Of a stretch of 64,000 nucleotides of DNA, positions 33,735 through 43,656 are shown piece after piece. The stretch's first letter is position 1. Each line of letters begins with the position of its first letter. The notes beneath the pieces are model-generated. The model made no database searches, was not told the DNA's origin, and saw only the letters and a list, made by a program, of their open reading frames with translations. The stretch is from Chrysemys picta bellii (Eukaryota; Chordata; Testudines; Emydidae), in assembly GCF_011386835.1 (NCBI RefSeq), contig NC_088798.1, positions 4,278,001 to 4,342,000 on the forward strand, read 5' to 3'. Made by a program: the position numbers and the translations under genes.

Positions 33735-34030
33735 CCACTTCTGGCCAATTGAGCTTGACAGTTCTGGGTCTAAAAATAAGCAAACGTCAGGGCTAATTGG
33801 GGACCTAAATATATGGTTTCTTTAATTAGTGCCAAGCGACTGACTCGCAGTCACGTCCATGTGTCTGTTAATCCAATGGGAACACGCCGGCTAAGATGCT
33901 TTAGCTTTGAAGGGATATCCCGGAACATCCTGAACCATATACCGCTGCTTTATCCCCACGACAATATAGTGGCACAGCTGCCTATAGGCTACTTATTATG
34001 CTGCAGGTAACCAATCAGATTGCTCAAATT
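33735..34030. promoter_or_regulatory. Candidate conserved regulatory element A of a cluster
   Basis: Contains TTGACAG (MEIS type), GGCTAATTGG and TTTAATTAGT (33821-33830, homeodomain), TTAATCC (33868-33874, OTX/PITX type) fused to CCAATGG, and AACCAATCAG (34009-34018, a full NF-Y CCAAT box). A/T-richer than the flanks and free of repeat signatures. Confidence 0.4.
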
Positions 34031-34179
34031 ATGGAGGAAGGCCATGGCCAGTGGATGCCCAAGCAGAGCTGGAGGTAAATATCCCCTCCTGCTGCACTGT
34101 GGTCAAACGCTCAGGCGTGTTCAGGAGCCAGGGGGCCAATAGGAGATTTCTCAAGGTATGGGTAAGGGGGCATGGGCTG

Positions 34180-34317
34180 CATAGGTGCTGGAAGTTGGGG
34201 TGCGGGGGGGGGGCTGCAGCACCCCCTGGCTTGAAGTGGATTCCATTATAGGCAGGCTTTACCGTTTGGTTCAATGGCTCTCAGCTCCCCCACTATACAA
34301 ACTGTTCCTGTGCCCCG
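34180..34317. mobile_element. hAT-type miniature element, 138 bp
   Basis: A perfect 8-bp target duplication ATGGGCTG flanks it (34172-34179 and 34318-34325). The left end is CATAGGTGCTGGAA. The right end is TTCCTGTGCCCCG, whose reverse CGGGGCACAGGAA matches it loosely. Inside are GGGGCTGCAGCACCCCCTGG and CTTGAAGTGGATTCCATTAT. Non-coding. Confidence 0.85.
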
Positions 34318-34325
34318 ATGGGCTG

Positions 34326-35394
34326 AATGCAGGAGCTGTCTAGCAGGTGGCCTGTCCTTCAGAGCTGGGCAGGACTGTCATTTCCAAGCACGGAACTCAG
34401 CCCAATGCACTTGGTGATATCGTGTTGAGTCCCCATTCACGGAAGGTTTGCGGGTGTGTTGAGGGATCCCAGCGTGGCAGGGACCAGCTGTCCTGAGGCA
34501 TGCCCTATCTTTGGCCAGGTAACCTCCAAAGAGCGAGGCTGAAGCATTTGAGAAGATATAAAGGTCTGTTCTGCAGGGGACCAAGCGGTATGAGACCAGC
34601 GTGCCCCTTTGCAGGGTGAGTGGAACATTGTGGGACGTGGCCTGTGACAGAGAAGTTGTGCCTGACATTTCTGCTCTACAGCGGTCCCTCAAATGTCGGA
34701 GGCCGCATCACCCCAACGTCTGTGGCGAGCCCAGGCCCAAATGGTCCAAACTGAGTTTCTCAGGCGACTCCTGCAGGTCTGACTGACCCGCCCATCGAGT
34801 TTGGAGGGGTTTTTGACCCCAAAACACAAAGGGTGTGAACAGAAACCGAGGGCAACCTCCCCAAGCCTGGGAGCTGAATGGGCTGGGTCTCTCCCACCTC
34901 TTCTCTCCATGACAACCGGCCCCTGTCTTTTCGATGGATGTGGCTTCTCATCCCTGGGAAGCAGCTGCTTCTCAGCTGTGGGAGGGGCTGGGACCGAGTC
35001 TGTGACAGAGATGTGTTAAATGGAGGCCTGCTCCAGCACTAACCTGGCCTAGGGTCACCTGGAGGACCCACCTGAGACCAGGGACCCATTAAATAGACAC
35101 CTAGAGAGACCTGGTCCCTGCCCCGAAGCACTCCCAATTGAAATAGCCCAGACAGACCAGCTTTAAACAAGGAATCATTGAATCAGCCTAGGTGGGGAAG
35201 ATGGGGGGCAGAATGTGTGGCCTCTGCCTCCACCTTGGCTAGACATTGGGGCAGTGATCGGGGGAAAGGCGCTCCCTCAAGCTATAACGGCGAAGGGCCG
35301 TTTGCAAACCTGCTAGACAGTGCATGTGATGCTACTGGGACCCACCCAGGCACAGCTACCACCAGCTGTCACACTCAGTCTCAAATACGGACCT
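34326..35394. other. Gene-free stretch, nothing recognised
   Basis: Unique sequence; frames up to 104 codons on either strand without domains. Confidence 0.4.
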
Positions 35395-35540
35395 TGGAGG
35401 AGACCGGGGCTCGATTTCTGTTTCTGCCACTGACGTGGTCGGTGACCTTGGGCAAGTCACCCAACCCGCCTGTGCCTGTGTTTTCCCCGCCCACCCTTTG
35501 TCTGCTTTGTCTATCCAAAAGGAAGCTCTTTGGGGATTGC
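35395..35540 (+). mobile_element. MIR-type SINE fragment
   Basis: GGCTCGATTTCTGTTTCTGC, then CACTGACGTGGTCGGTGACC, TTGGGCAAGTCACCCAACCC and a tail AAGCTCTTTGGGGATTGCC. Plus orientation. It lies inside a 253-codon frame (35178-35939) and is one reason to doubt that frame. Confidence 0.75.
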
Positions 35541-36039
35541 CTTGTGCGGTGGGGCCGGGATCGCAGTTGGATTCTGCTGCTACTAATACAGCCTGTGCCA
35601 GCGCGAGTCTGCCCCTCTCTGGCAGTGACAGCTCTGTGCCTTCCCCTCCAGGCAGAGCGCCGCTTGGAAACTCACAGCGCTGCCTGCCGGCTGGGCATCT
35701 GGAACCATTCTCGTCCTCTGGAGTGTGGAGCAACGTCCGTCCGCTGTGAGCTGCCGATCACAAGCTGCAGTCCTGCCCCACGCAGCCACCATGCTCACTT
35801 CTGCCAGGCCACTTCGGTCCCCACCTACAACCCTCCGGCTGTGCTAGTCCCCCTGCTGTTCCTACAGGGCTGCCGGTGCATTTCACTCCTCGTCTGCAAT
35901 ACTCCCAGCTGGTCAGACCCCTTGCCATGCTCTCTCTGAGCCGTGCTGAACGTGGCCATTTCCAGTGCTTTTGTGCTATGGACGAGACGTCCAAGCTGAG
36001 GCGATGCAAATCAATGCATGCGTGGCCCCAGCCGAACTG

Positions 36040-36260
36040 CGCCTTACAAAGATGGGGTTAAATGAAGCTTCCAGGGAGAATTCCAGGAGAGAGGCTCTAC
36101 ATGAAAATCTGAAATCTATGAACATCTTTATCGTCTCTCTGGTGGAGCAATTAGTCATCTCCCAGCAGGTGATTTATCATTATAAACATGACAGCGGAAA
36201 ATTGGCTCGCGGTGAGTCAGAGCTGTGCAATCATTCCGGCGCTCGGCCATGAACTCACCC
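36040..36260. promoter_or_regulatory. Candidate conserved regulatory element B of a cluster
   Basis: GCAATTAGTC, GGTGATTTATCATTATAAAC, AACATGACAG (MEIS type), GTGAGTCAGAG (AP-1 type TGAGTCA), TGCAATCATTCC (C/EBP-ATF type) and GATGATGTCA occur within 220 bases. A 95-codon frame (35965-36252) spans it but shows no domain. No repeat signature. Confidence 0.35.
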
Positions 36261-36351
36261 ATCACACCGATGATGTCACCCGGCTGGCAGAACCCAGCCT
36301 CGGGTAATCCCGCTATCTGTCTAGCAGGGCCTTGCGGTCCAGAAGCTGGGA

Positions 36352-36480
36352 GACGGGGCTAGACCCCCTGGTTCTATTCCCATCTCTGCACCTGTTTCTC
36401 CTCCCACCTCGTGTCTATTGCACGGCGAGGTCTTTGAGGCAGGGACTGTCTCTTACTATACTATGTGTCTGTGCAGCCTC
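36352..36480 (+). mobile_element. MIR 3' tail
   Basis: TTCTATTCCCATCTCTGCAC, then GGCGAGGTCTTTGAGGCAGG, GACTGTCTCTTACTATACTA and TGTGTCTGTGCAGCCTC. This is the turtle MIR tail in plus orientation. Confidence 0.65.
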
Positions 36481-36649
36481 TGTGTCCTACTGCTTAACAA
36501 AGTAATAACTCCTGGTCCCCTACCAACCCTGTTTCTTATTGCGTTAAGAGCTGCTCCAGACCAGAGCCAGCAGGGTCGTCTCCGTGGGTGGCTGGAGGCC
36601 TGGGTTTTCTGGCAGCCTGCCTCCGCCTCTCACACCTGAGGCGTGCAAT

Positions 36650-36720
36650 TGCGGGACAACAATGCCTCCTTGTTGGGCCACGGTGGCCCCCGTGTTAATA
36701 ATTAGTTGATTTGGTTGCGC
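36650..36720. promoter_or_regulatory. Candidate SOX pair and HNF1-like site
   Basis: AACAATG (36658-36664) and CCTTGTT (36668-36674, reverse AACAAGG) form an inverted SOX pair with three bases between. Thirty bases on, GTTAATAATTAGTT (36694-36707) differs at two positions from the HNF1 palindrome GTTAATNATTAAC and also holds two homeodomain cores. Confidence 0.4.
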
Positions 36721-37379
36721 AGAGCCGTGTGAGGACACTCAGGAGCAGGAAAGTGAGGCTCCGGCCTAGTGTTGTTTGGCCATCAGGACGGAAGGTGTCA
36801 GTCAATGTTTAACTCGCAGCAGTTCATTTGGGAAGCTAATTTCCCTAACCGTTAAATTGGAAACGCGGTGGGGGGAGGAGTCCAAGGGCTGTGCTGTTCC
36901 GCAGCGTTATCTTTAGCAGTGGTAGGCCATCTGCAGCCAGACGGGGAGCTTGCCACGGCACTGTTTGGTTTTGGTTTTTATGAAAGCAAATTTGCTGTCG
37001 GAGGGAGAAGTACCAGATTCACAGCCCTGGAGGCCAAAAACATCTCTCTCCTTGGGGTTGCGTTTTGAAGGGTTCGGCACCCGCAGCTGGGATCAGATTT
37101 TCAACTCAGGCCCCTAAATAAAGTCCCAGGTCTGTTCCTACCACAATCTATCATGGGGTGCGACACCGTTCCCAGCGGAGGTGCAGCTGGCCTGTGAGAG
37201 ACCTAACCAGACCCCTTGCTTGTCTAGATTACTTTCCCCTGGGCATGTTGGATCATTATAAAATCAACTCCAGCCCTCCCCCCGTTGAATCTCCCGCAGG
37301 CAGCTTGCTGGTCGAAAGGAGGGCAAATGTCCGCAGAGCTGGACTCACTGGGACTAAATGAGGATTTTGCTCCAGCAAA

Positions 37380-37400
37380 CCTAGTTAATCATTGATATTA
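37380..37400. promoter_or_regulatory. HNF1-like/homeodomain site
   Basis: GTTAATCATTGAT (37384-37396) is a second near match to the HNF1 palindrome, about 690 bases from the first. It lies in a unique A/T-richer stretch running to about 37500. Confidence 0.3.
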
Positions 37401-37699
37401 AGGTCGCTGGGAAAAGCTTCCCCTCTCGGGTCGCCAGTGAGCAGAGGGTTACGTCCTCCATTAAAAAGAGCCCCGCTCATTACATTTAATCTCTAAGCCT
37501 GAGCCGACTCTCTGACTCCGAGCCAAATGTTTAACCCTTAGCATGCTCAGCTGTCCCCGAGTTGGCCCATTTGGACAGTGACTGTCTCTCGGGGAGGGTT
37601 TTCTGAGTAGCCACCTGCGTCTACCTGCTTCTAGGACAGGCTCTTCCATGGGGCACCCAGCCTTGTCCCAGATCCGGCATGCCAGGCCGTAGAGCCTGA

Positions 37700-37835
37700 G
37701 TCTAGGGCGCTCAGCAGGACACCTGGGTTCTAGTCCTGGCTCTGCTACTGGCAGGCTGGGTTGGGCAAGTCACATCCCCTCCCCGTGCCTCAGTTTCCCC
37801 CTGTCTTGTCTATATAGATTGTAAGGCTGCCATCG
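37700..37835 (+). mobile_element. MIR-type SINE fragment
   Basis: GCAGGACACCTGGGTTCTAG, then TCCTGGCTCTGCTACTGGCA, GGGCAAGTCACATCCCC and CGTGCCTCAGTTTCCCCCTG, followed by ATAGATTGTAAGGCTGCC. Head, core and tail start are present. Confidence 0.85.
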
Positions 37836-38756
37836 AGGCCAGCACCAAGGACCTCCAGCGCTAATAGCGCAAGCCTCTATAGCGTGAGCTAAAGAACCAG
37901 GCTCTGTAACAGACTCTCAGTCCCGTGGGTCAGACGCATAACACACACTGACCAGTGGGACACCTACACTCTTGAGAACAAGGACTGGCTCATGCTATGT
38001 GGCTGGGCGGTGAGCTGCGAGGTGCTACTGTGACCCAAGTGATAAAGCTTCATGTGGTGGGCAGTTAAGGTTCAGACAGATGGGGGGAGTTTGCTAAGGG
38101 CCCCAGCAGGACTCCTGCTCCCCAACTGGGCTCATCCCCATGGCAGAGGGAAGGAGGAAGGAGAGGCCCTGGAATCATTCAGCCACTATGCGGCTGGAGG
38201 GCGCTGTAGCCCAGTGGAAGGGATGGGGACAGGGAGCTAACAAGCACAGGAGAAAGCCAGCTGAATCCAGAGAGCAGATGGGAGCTGGAGACAGTGTGTC
38301 TGGCTTAGTTTTCCTTCCAGAGCATGAATAAACAGCCCTGTGATTATGGAGGAAGCTGTTCTCTGGGGCGATGGACCCTCCAGCCCTGGCTCACCCATTG
38401 GCTTGTGCGCCTGCCGTTTGGGGGTTGGAATTAGACCTGCTCAGGTGTTTGCCTGAAAAGAAGCTAAAAGCTCTACTACTGCTGACAGCGAATGGAGTTT
38501 CCTTGGGCACCAGTGAAAGAAGCCTGAGTTCTGGTGCAGCACGGCCACCCACTCCTGGTGCCAACTTCCACCTCCCTAGCCCCTGCTTGACAGCTGTAAT
38601 GGGGGGATGCTGCGCAGTGACTCAGCCCACAGAATCTCAGCAATTGTCAGCCTCTAGCCCGAGAGAGGACTGCGCAGAATCGCCCCCACGCCCCTGTCCC
38701 TGGATGTCATCCATAGCCTTCCTTCACTGGTGAGCTCACCATTGAGCAATGTGACA
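37836..38756. other. Gene-free stretch, nothing recognised
   Basis: Unique sequence. The longest frame is 120 codons (38371-38733 plus) with no domain. Confidence 0.4.
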
Positions 38757-38965
38757 TGGGAGGCAGTGTGGCTGAGTGGCTAGAGTGCTGGCCTCTGACT
38801 TAGGAGGTCTGGGTTCTAGTCCCACCTCTACCACAGGCCTACTGGGTGATGTTGGCCCAAGTGGCTTCCCCTCTCAGTTTCCCTATCTGTAAAATGAGGA
38901 TAAGGACCCTGACCTCCTTTGTAAAGTGCTTGGTGATCTGCTGATAGGAATTGGGGAATATTTTT
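38757..38965 (+). mobile_element. MIR-type SINE
   Basis: GGCAGTGTGGCTGAGTGGCT, then AGAGTGCTGGCCTCTGAC, GTCTGGGTTCTAGTCCCACC, CTCAGTTTCCCTATCTGTAA and AATGAGGATAAGGACCC, then a tail TTTGTAAAGTGCTTGGTGAT. Near complete and in plus orientation. Confidence 0.85.
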
Positions 38966-39091
38966 CCCCCCTTCCCAAGTTTGCACTATTCCACAGCTCT
39001 CCTGTTCTCTGCCTGAAGGTATCAAGAGAGTGGGACTTAGACATCGACAGAGGGATCTTAACTAGGAGTAAAGAGGTTATTTTATCTCTTT

Positions 39092-39287
39092 AGAGGGCGG
39101 GAGGGATAGCTCAGTGGTTTGAGCATTGGCCTGCTAAACCCAGGGTTATGAGTTCAATCCTTGAGGGGACCACTTAGGGATTTGGGGCAAAACCAGTACT
39201 TGGTCCTGCTAGTGAAGGCAGGGGGCTGGACTCAATGACCTTTCAAGGTCCCTTCCAGTTCTAGGAGATGGGATATCTCCATTAATT
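39092..39287 (+). mobile_element. tRNA-derived cryptodiran SINE with CR1-like tail
   Basis: Box A TAGCTCAGTGG (39107-39117) fits TRGYNNANNGG. Box B GTTCAATCC (39152-39160) fits GWTCRANNC. Both match the pol III internal promoter. The body has GACCACTTAGGGATTTGGGG. The tail has TTGGTCCTGCTAGTGAAGGC, GGGGGCTGGACTCAATGACC and CAAGGTCCCTTCCAGTTCTA. That tail is shared with CR1 3' ends, as expected for a SINE mobilised by CR1. This is the lysine-tRNA-related turtle SINE type. Transcription potential is not shown. Confidence 0.9.
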
Positions 39288-39309
39288 TAATTTACAAATT
39301 TATCTCTGA

Positions 39310-39565
39310 ATTTGGCAACTGGTGCGACCAGTCCTGGAACACTGGGTCCAGTTCTGGTGCCCACCTTTCAAGAAGGATGTTGATAAACTGGAGAGGGTTC
39401 ATGAGAATGATTAAAGGATTAGAAAACCTGCCTTCTAGCGATGGACTCAAAGAGCTCCATCTGTTTAGCTTAAGCAAGATTAAGGGGTGACTTGATGGGG
39501 TGATAGATGGGGACCAAATATTTGATATGGGCTCTTCGATCTAGCAGAGAAAGGTCTAACATTCG
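39310..39565 (+). pseudogene. CR1 LINE internal fragment
   Basis: GGAACACTGGGTCCAGTTCT, GGTGCCCACCTTTCAAGAAG, AAACTGGAGAGGGTTCATGA, then AAAACCTGCCTTCTAGCGAT. It encodes a decayed version of the CR1 C-terminal [21 protein letters not shown] segment and is cut off before the 3' UTR. It lies about 20 bases after the SINE. Confidence 0.75.
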
Positions 39566-39639
39566 ATCTTCCTGCTACGCTCAGCTGCTCTGTACCATTT
39601 GATGTAGCTGAGTCACATAGACCCAGCTCCCAAAGGTGT

Positions 39640-39720
39640 CCTGGTGCCCAGCTGATTTCAATGGGAGGGCAGTGCCTAAATCCCTTTGGAGGATCTGGAC
39701 CTTACAGAGCACCTAACCCA
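39640..39720. repeat. Old interspersed repeat remnant
   Basis: GGTGCCCAGCTGATTTCAAT, GGGAGGGCAGTGCCTAAATC and CCTTTGGAGGATCTGGACC. This resembles an ancient amniote repeat with a TTCAATGGGA core. A similar reversed remnant is at 41540-41640. Confidence 0.45.
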
Positions 39721-39739
39721 TAAAAAGGTGATGTAGGGA

Positions 39740-41080
39740 AAGGGGGCCTCCTGGCTTTTCTCACACTTCGATCTCCTCTCGGTCAAAGCCGTGACTATGC
39801 TGGGGCTGGTGACGTGCACTGTATTTTCTATCACCAGTGTCTCCGTAACAGCCACAGGTTGGGTTGCCCCCATGGCAGTGAGGGGAAAGAGAGGACTGAC
39901 TCACCCATGGGACAGGAAATCCGTCTTCTCCTCCTGCTCTTACCGAGGGCTCCCTGTGTGAGCTGGGGCAGTCACATAACCTCTTGGTTTCCCTGTCTCT
40001 CTCCCGCACGCGCCTCTCAGCCTCACCAGATCCCTTCCGCCATGAGTGTGATCCCCACTGACTTCCGTGGAGTTCATCTGCCTGATGCCCCTGTGAGTGG
40101 CTGAGAGGATCGGGCCCACAGATTTAAAATCACTGCAGTGGCCCAAGAGAGAAGGACAAGGGTCGCCGGAGCTTGGCCAAGCAATACCTGCCTCGTAACT
40201 GGATTGTGATTGACAGAGCGTCTAGGGTGGGTGTAAGGACACAGGCTGAGTTCCCCTCAAAAAGGGGGCATGGGTGAAAGCCCTGAGGGGAGATAGCCCT
40301 GCCCTGAGTCAGAAGTTAAAAGGTTAACGCTGAGGCATTTGGTTCCTGCATGGGGCAGCCCTTGGCCAAGGTAGGTTCTGGAGCGAATTCTAGTCTCTGC
40401 AAGGGAATGCAAGATAATGGCATTGCAAATGACCCTGGCGAGGAATGTGAACCGCTGGCCTGGGCCAGTCGCTGAGGATTTCTGCTCTCCCTCCCTGGCC
40501 CTCCTCCCAGGAGCAGCGCCTCTGGATTCGCTGTCGCAGTAGCTCAGCCTTGCCTGCAAGCACGGCCTCTCTCATGCCTTCAGCTCCCACTCCCAGCAGG
40601 AGCCAAATTCTTCTCAGTTGCCGTAGGACTTAAGCAGCTCCATACTGTGATCGTTATCCCTCTGAACTGCCTGTCCCAGACCGAGGGGGGGAATTTGCCG
40701 ATTACATGGGGCAGCTTTGGGAACCTTTCTACGCTTCTGTTGCACTCTATTTCCAAACGGCAGAGTGAGGAGATGTCCCGGTTGCTTTCTGGGCCTGGGA
40801 GAGCAGTGACTTCATTATATGAGGGCTGGTAGCGTAATTCTTAGCCCTAGACCTCTCTCGCTCTCCCACAGTAATATCAAACTGAGGCAGCCGAGCCTTG
40901 CTCTGAAGGGCCTTTTGCTGGAGCGAAAGGATGGTAACTCTGCAGGGAGCACCAGAGAACTTGTCTGTCTTTTCATATGCTCGGAGCCACAGGGGCCAGT
41001 TGAACTGTGATTCAGGACATGACAACAGGGCAGGGGCAGGTTAGAGGTGGAACCACAGCGAGGATGCTGTGTTTTTTTTT
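39740..41080. other. Gene-free stretch with short old repeat remnants
   Basis: A remnant with GATCCCCACTGACTTCCGTG at about 40045-40120 resembles the same ancient family. Otherwise nothing recognised. Confidence 0.4.
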
Positions 41081-41082
41081 AA

Positions 41083-41205
41083 ATGGCCACATTATTTTAT
41101 TGTCACACCTAGGAGACATGGAGCAGGAGCCCACTGTGCCAGGTGCTGTACAAACAAGGATGGTCCCTGCCGCAGAGCTTACAACCTAAATATACTGTGG
41201 ACGCA
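41083..41205 (-). mobile_element. MIR 3' tail, reverse
   Basis: GCCAGGTGCTGTACAAACAA, then GGATGGTCCCTGCCGCAGAG and CTTACAACCTAAATATACTG. This is the reverse of the turtle MIR tail. Confidence 0.75.
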
Positions 41206-42114
41206 ACTTTCCAAAGCTACAAGTGATGGATAGATATATTTTTGGGGTGTCCAACCTAACCTTCAAGAGGCCTGATTTTCAGAAAGTATCAAGCGCTTTC
41301 CCTCTGCCTACCAGGCCTCCTAAAGGCGTCTCAAGTGGAGCGTGCCAAAAAAAATCACAGCTCTGTCAGTCACGAGTCACACTGGAAAATCTTGGCCTTT
41401 AATTGGTCCCATCTCACTTCAGAAATCTCCGTGATCGGTCACTTGTCCGTCGACGCAAATGGCACGAGGTCAAGTTGGAGGGAATGTGTCCTGATGACAA
41501 GACCTGAAACTGGCGGTCCCAAACTCCTGGTGCCTATTGCAAGAGTCAGGGTGTAAGACACTCAAACCCAGTTCCTCAAAGGCAGCTCATTCCCATTAAA
41601 ATAAGTGGCAGTTGGGTGTCCAAATACTTTAGAGTTAGGCAACATGGTGATGAAGCTGGTGTGAATGCCTCCAGAGAAAACACTGATTGCCTCTGATAAG
41701 GGCAATTTCTAGGGCTTGGTAATTCCATTCTACCTTGCTGAATTCCCCCTGTAGTTTCTACTGGAGACAATATTTCTTTCCTTTCTCCTCTCAACTATTG
41801 GGCGGCATTGCTGTGGGATGTTAACCAGTGACCATGTTCCACCCCAGAGGTGGCTGTACTTACATGGTGGGGCAACATGATTCCTCTCTCTCCCTATAAT
41901 TTCTGAACGATATATATGATATTAGATGTAGTGTAGTAAGAATATTCAATTCTTTATTCCAATTCATGTATGGACCTTAACTTATGACTAAATGCCAGGT
42001 ATTTTATTCACAGCTGATGGATATGTGAGTGCAAACAATGACCCGGAGCCAACTGCCATGGAAGCCAATGGGAGTTTGCCATGGAAATTCAGTGGGAGCC
42101 TGGTAAGGCCCAGT
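41206..42114. other. Gene-free stretch with old repeat remnants
   Basis: A remnant at 41540-41640 (ACCCAGTTCCTCAAAGGCAG, then GGCAGTTGGGTGTCCAAATA) resembles an old amniote repeat. GTGACCATGTTCCACCCCAG at about 41829 resembles a turtle SINE end. No gene recognised. Confidence 0.4.
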
Positions 42115-42200
42115 GTTTGTGTGATTATCTGTTTTATGGTAGCAACTGGTGGCAACCAAGATCAGGGCCCCACCCCCACTGTGCTAGACCTAGAGTAACA
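42115..42200 (-). mobile_element. MIR 3' tail, reverse, short
   Basis: TCTGTTTTATGGTAGCAACT, then AACCAAGATCAGGGCCCCAC and TGTGCTAGACC. A short, diverged, reversed tail. Confidence 0.55.
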
Positions 42201-42274
42201 GACAGCTGCTGTATGGGTCAATGAGCTGGCTTGTGGATAGAATTGAAACTGCTCAGTGGTGTGTCATAGATGCT

Positions 42275-42400
42275 ATACTGCAAAGAGCAGAGGAGATTCT
42301 CCTGTAGCTTAAGTAGTCAGCGCTTTTGCAGCAGGAAGCTCTGGGCTCTGTTCCCCCTACCTACCCAAACTTCTGCATGGCTGTGGTGTGCAGCACAAGG
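42275..42400 (+). mobile_element. Possible tRNA-related SINE fragment
   Basis: TCTCCTGTAGCTTAAGTAGT, then CAGCGCTTTTGCAGCAGGAA and GCTCTGGGCTCTGTTCCCCC. The layout resembles a SINE head with an A-box-like TAGCTTAAGTAG. The B box is poor. Weakly supported. Confidence 0.3.
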
Positions 42401-42683
42401 ACAGACCTGGAGCCTGAGGTAGCTGTGGACTTATTACAGTATTACTGGTGTGAAAGTGAGTCACCGAGATCCCTGGTTTGAGCTAGGTCATCTTCAAATC
42501 TCTTCCCACATCATTCTGCTAATACCCCCTGCTCCTGCCCAGACCCCTGTTGTCCTGTGCTCAGACTGCCGCTCCACTGGGCTGGATGGCCCTGCCATGC
42601 AGGGTTGAAAAGGCTATAGAATGCATTAACCCACTGCCGCTGGCCCAGACCTGGCCCGCACAGGAACCTCTGCAGGAATTCGC

Positions 42684-43511
42684 TTGCAATCCAGCCTTGT
42701 TCCAAGTGCCAGCATTTTAAACTATTTCCATGAACGGTTTAGCAGAAAAACCACAGCGGGGTTTTCGGTGTGGCCATTAAAACATTTTTCGCAGGCCTCT
42801 GGCCCAGCTGCGAGGAGGGGCTGGCTCCCACAGGATGCAGCGAGCCCCAAATCACTTTGGAAGAGGGGAGCATTTTCACTGGGCAGAGCCCTCAACTGCT
42901 CTGCAAATGTTTCCCTCCGAATGCACAAGGACCTCCTGAGAAAAGGGGCTGTTTTTTATTGTACGTCTTCAGGACCTATTATGTATTTGATTTCCTTTGG
43001 AGCCTGGAAGGAGGAGAGATGCCCAGAGCTGCTATTACAGAGTGAGGAGTGGACTGGACCATGTTCAAAAAAAGGATTGCGAGATCGCAGCGGATTTAGT
43101 CCCTTGGCTCTGTTTCTCCTCCTCCTCCCCCCATTTACGGTACTTGCTTTGTTGCCTTCCTGTAAAATCAGATTCCAGTATCAGACCTTCTTAAAATCCA
43201 GCCAGCTGGAGCGAGACGTGACCAAAATGATTTCCCTCTCGCTGACCTTTCTGACAAGCGGAATCTGTCTCTCTGCAGCTCTCTTGGCATCAGCAGTTTA
43301 TAATTTAGCAAAGCACTACTCCTGTTTCGCTCCCTCCTGCCCCACATGCCGCTGCCTCTTTCACTTTCTGTTTAGGCCCCTTCCTTCAGTGCCAAATGCT
43401 GCACCGGAACAACCTCTCCAGGGCACTCTGCTAGGGCTCGTTAGCCTCGTTTCATCAAGAGATGCATGCTGGGTTTTTGAAGTTTTCCATAATGAGTTTT
43501 CCCAGCCATAG
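42684..43511 (+). other. Long open frame of 275 codons, coding status doubtful
   Basis: An unbroken frame of this length is unusual here because GC is moderate and no repeat explains it. The translation has no recognised domain. Residues about 145-160 are hydrophobic (LALFLLLLPPFTVLALL), as are 180-205, so the product would have membrane-like segments. It lacks a clear start context or splice sites. A chance frame, or an old conserved non-coding block, is at least as likely as a gene. Confidence 0.15.
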
Positions 43512-43526
43512 ATATCGACCAGGATC

Positions 43527-43648
43527 TAAGGTGACCAGATGTCCCGATTTTATAGGGAGAGTCCAGATATTTGGGGCTTTGTCTGATATAGGCCTCTATT
43601 ACCCCTGCCCCCGTCCCGATTTTTCACCCTTGCTGTCTGATCACCCTG
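43527..43648 (+). mobile_element. hAT-type miniature element, about 122 bp, copy 2
   Basis: A perfect 8-bp target duplication CCAGGATC flanks it (43519-43526 and 43649-43656). The right end reads TCTGATCACCCTG, whose reverse CAGGGTGATCAGA has the CAGGG start of hAT ends. The left end is TAAGGTGACCAGA. The interior has GTCCCGATTTTATAGGGA and CGTCCCGATTTTTCACCC. It defines the family of the element at 22758-22880. Confidence 0.9.
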
Positions 43649-43656
43649 CCAGGATC

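Noticed and set aside
35178..35939. 253-codon plus frame
   Set aside because: It runs through a recognisable MIR SINE (35395-35540), which would not be kept in frame in a real ancient gene. No domain seen.
42275..42400. Genuine tRNA gene
   Set aside because: The A-box-like part is present, but the B box and cloverleaf pairing fail. At best a SINE head.
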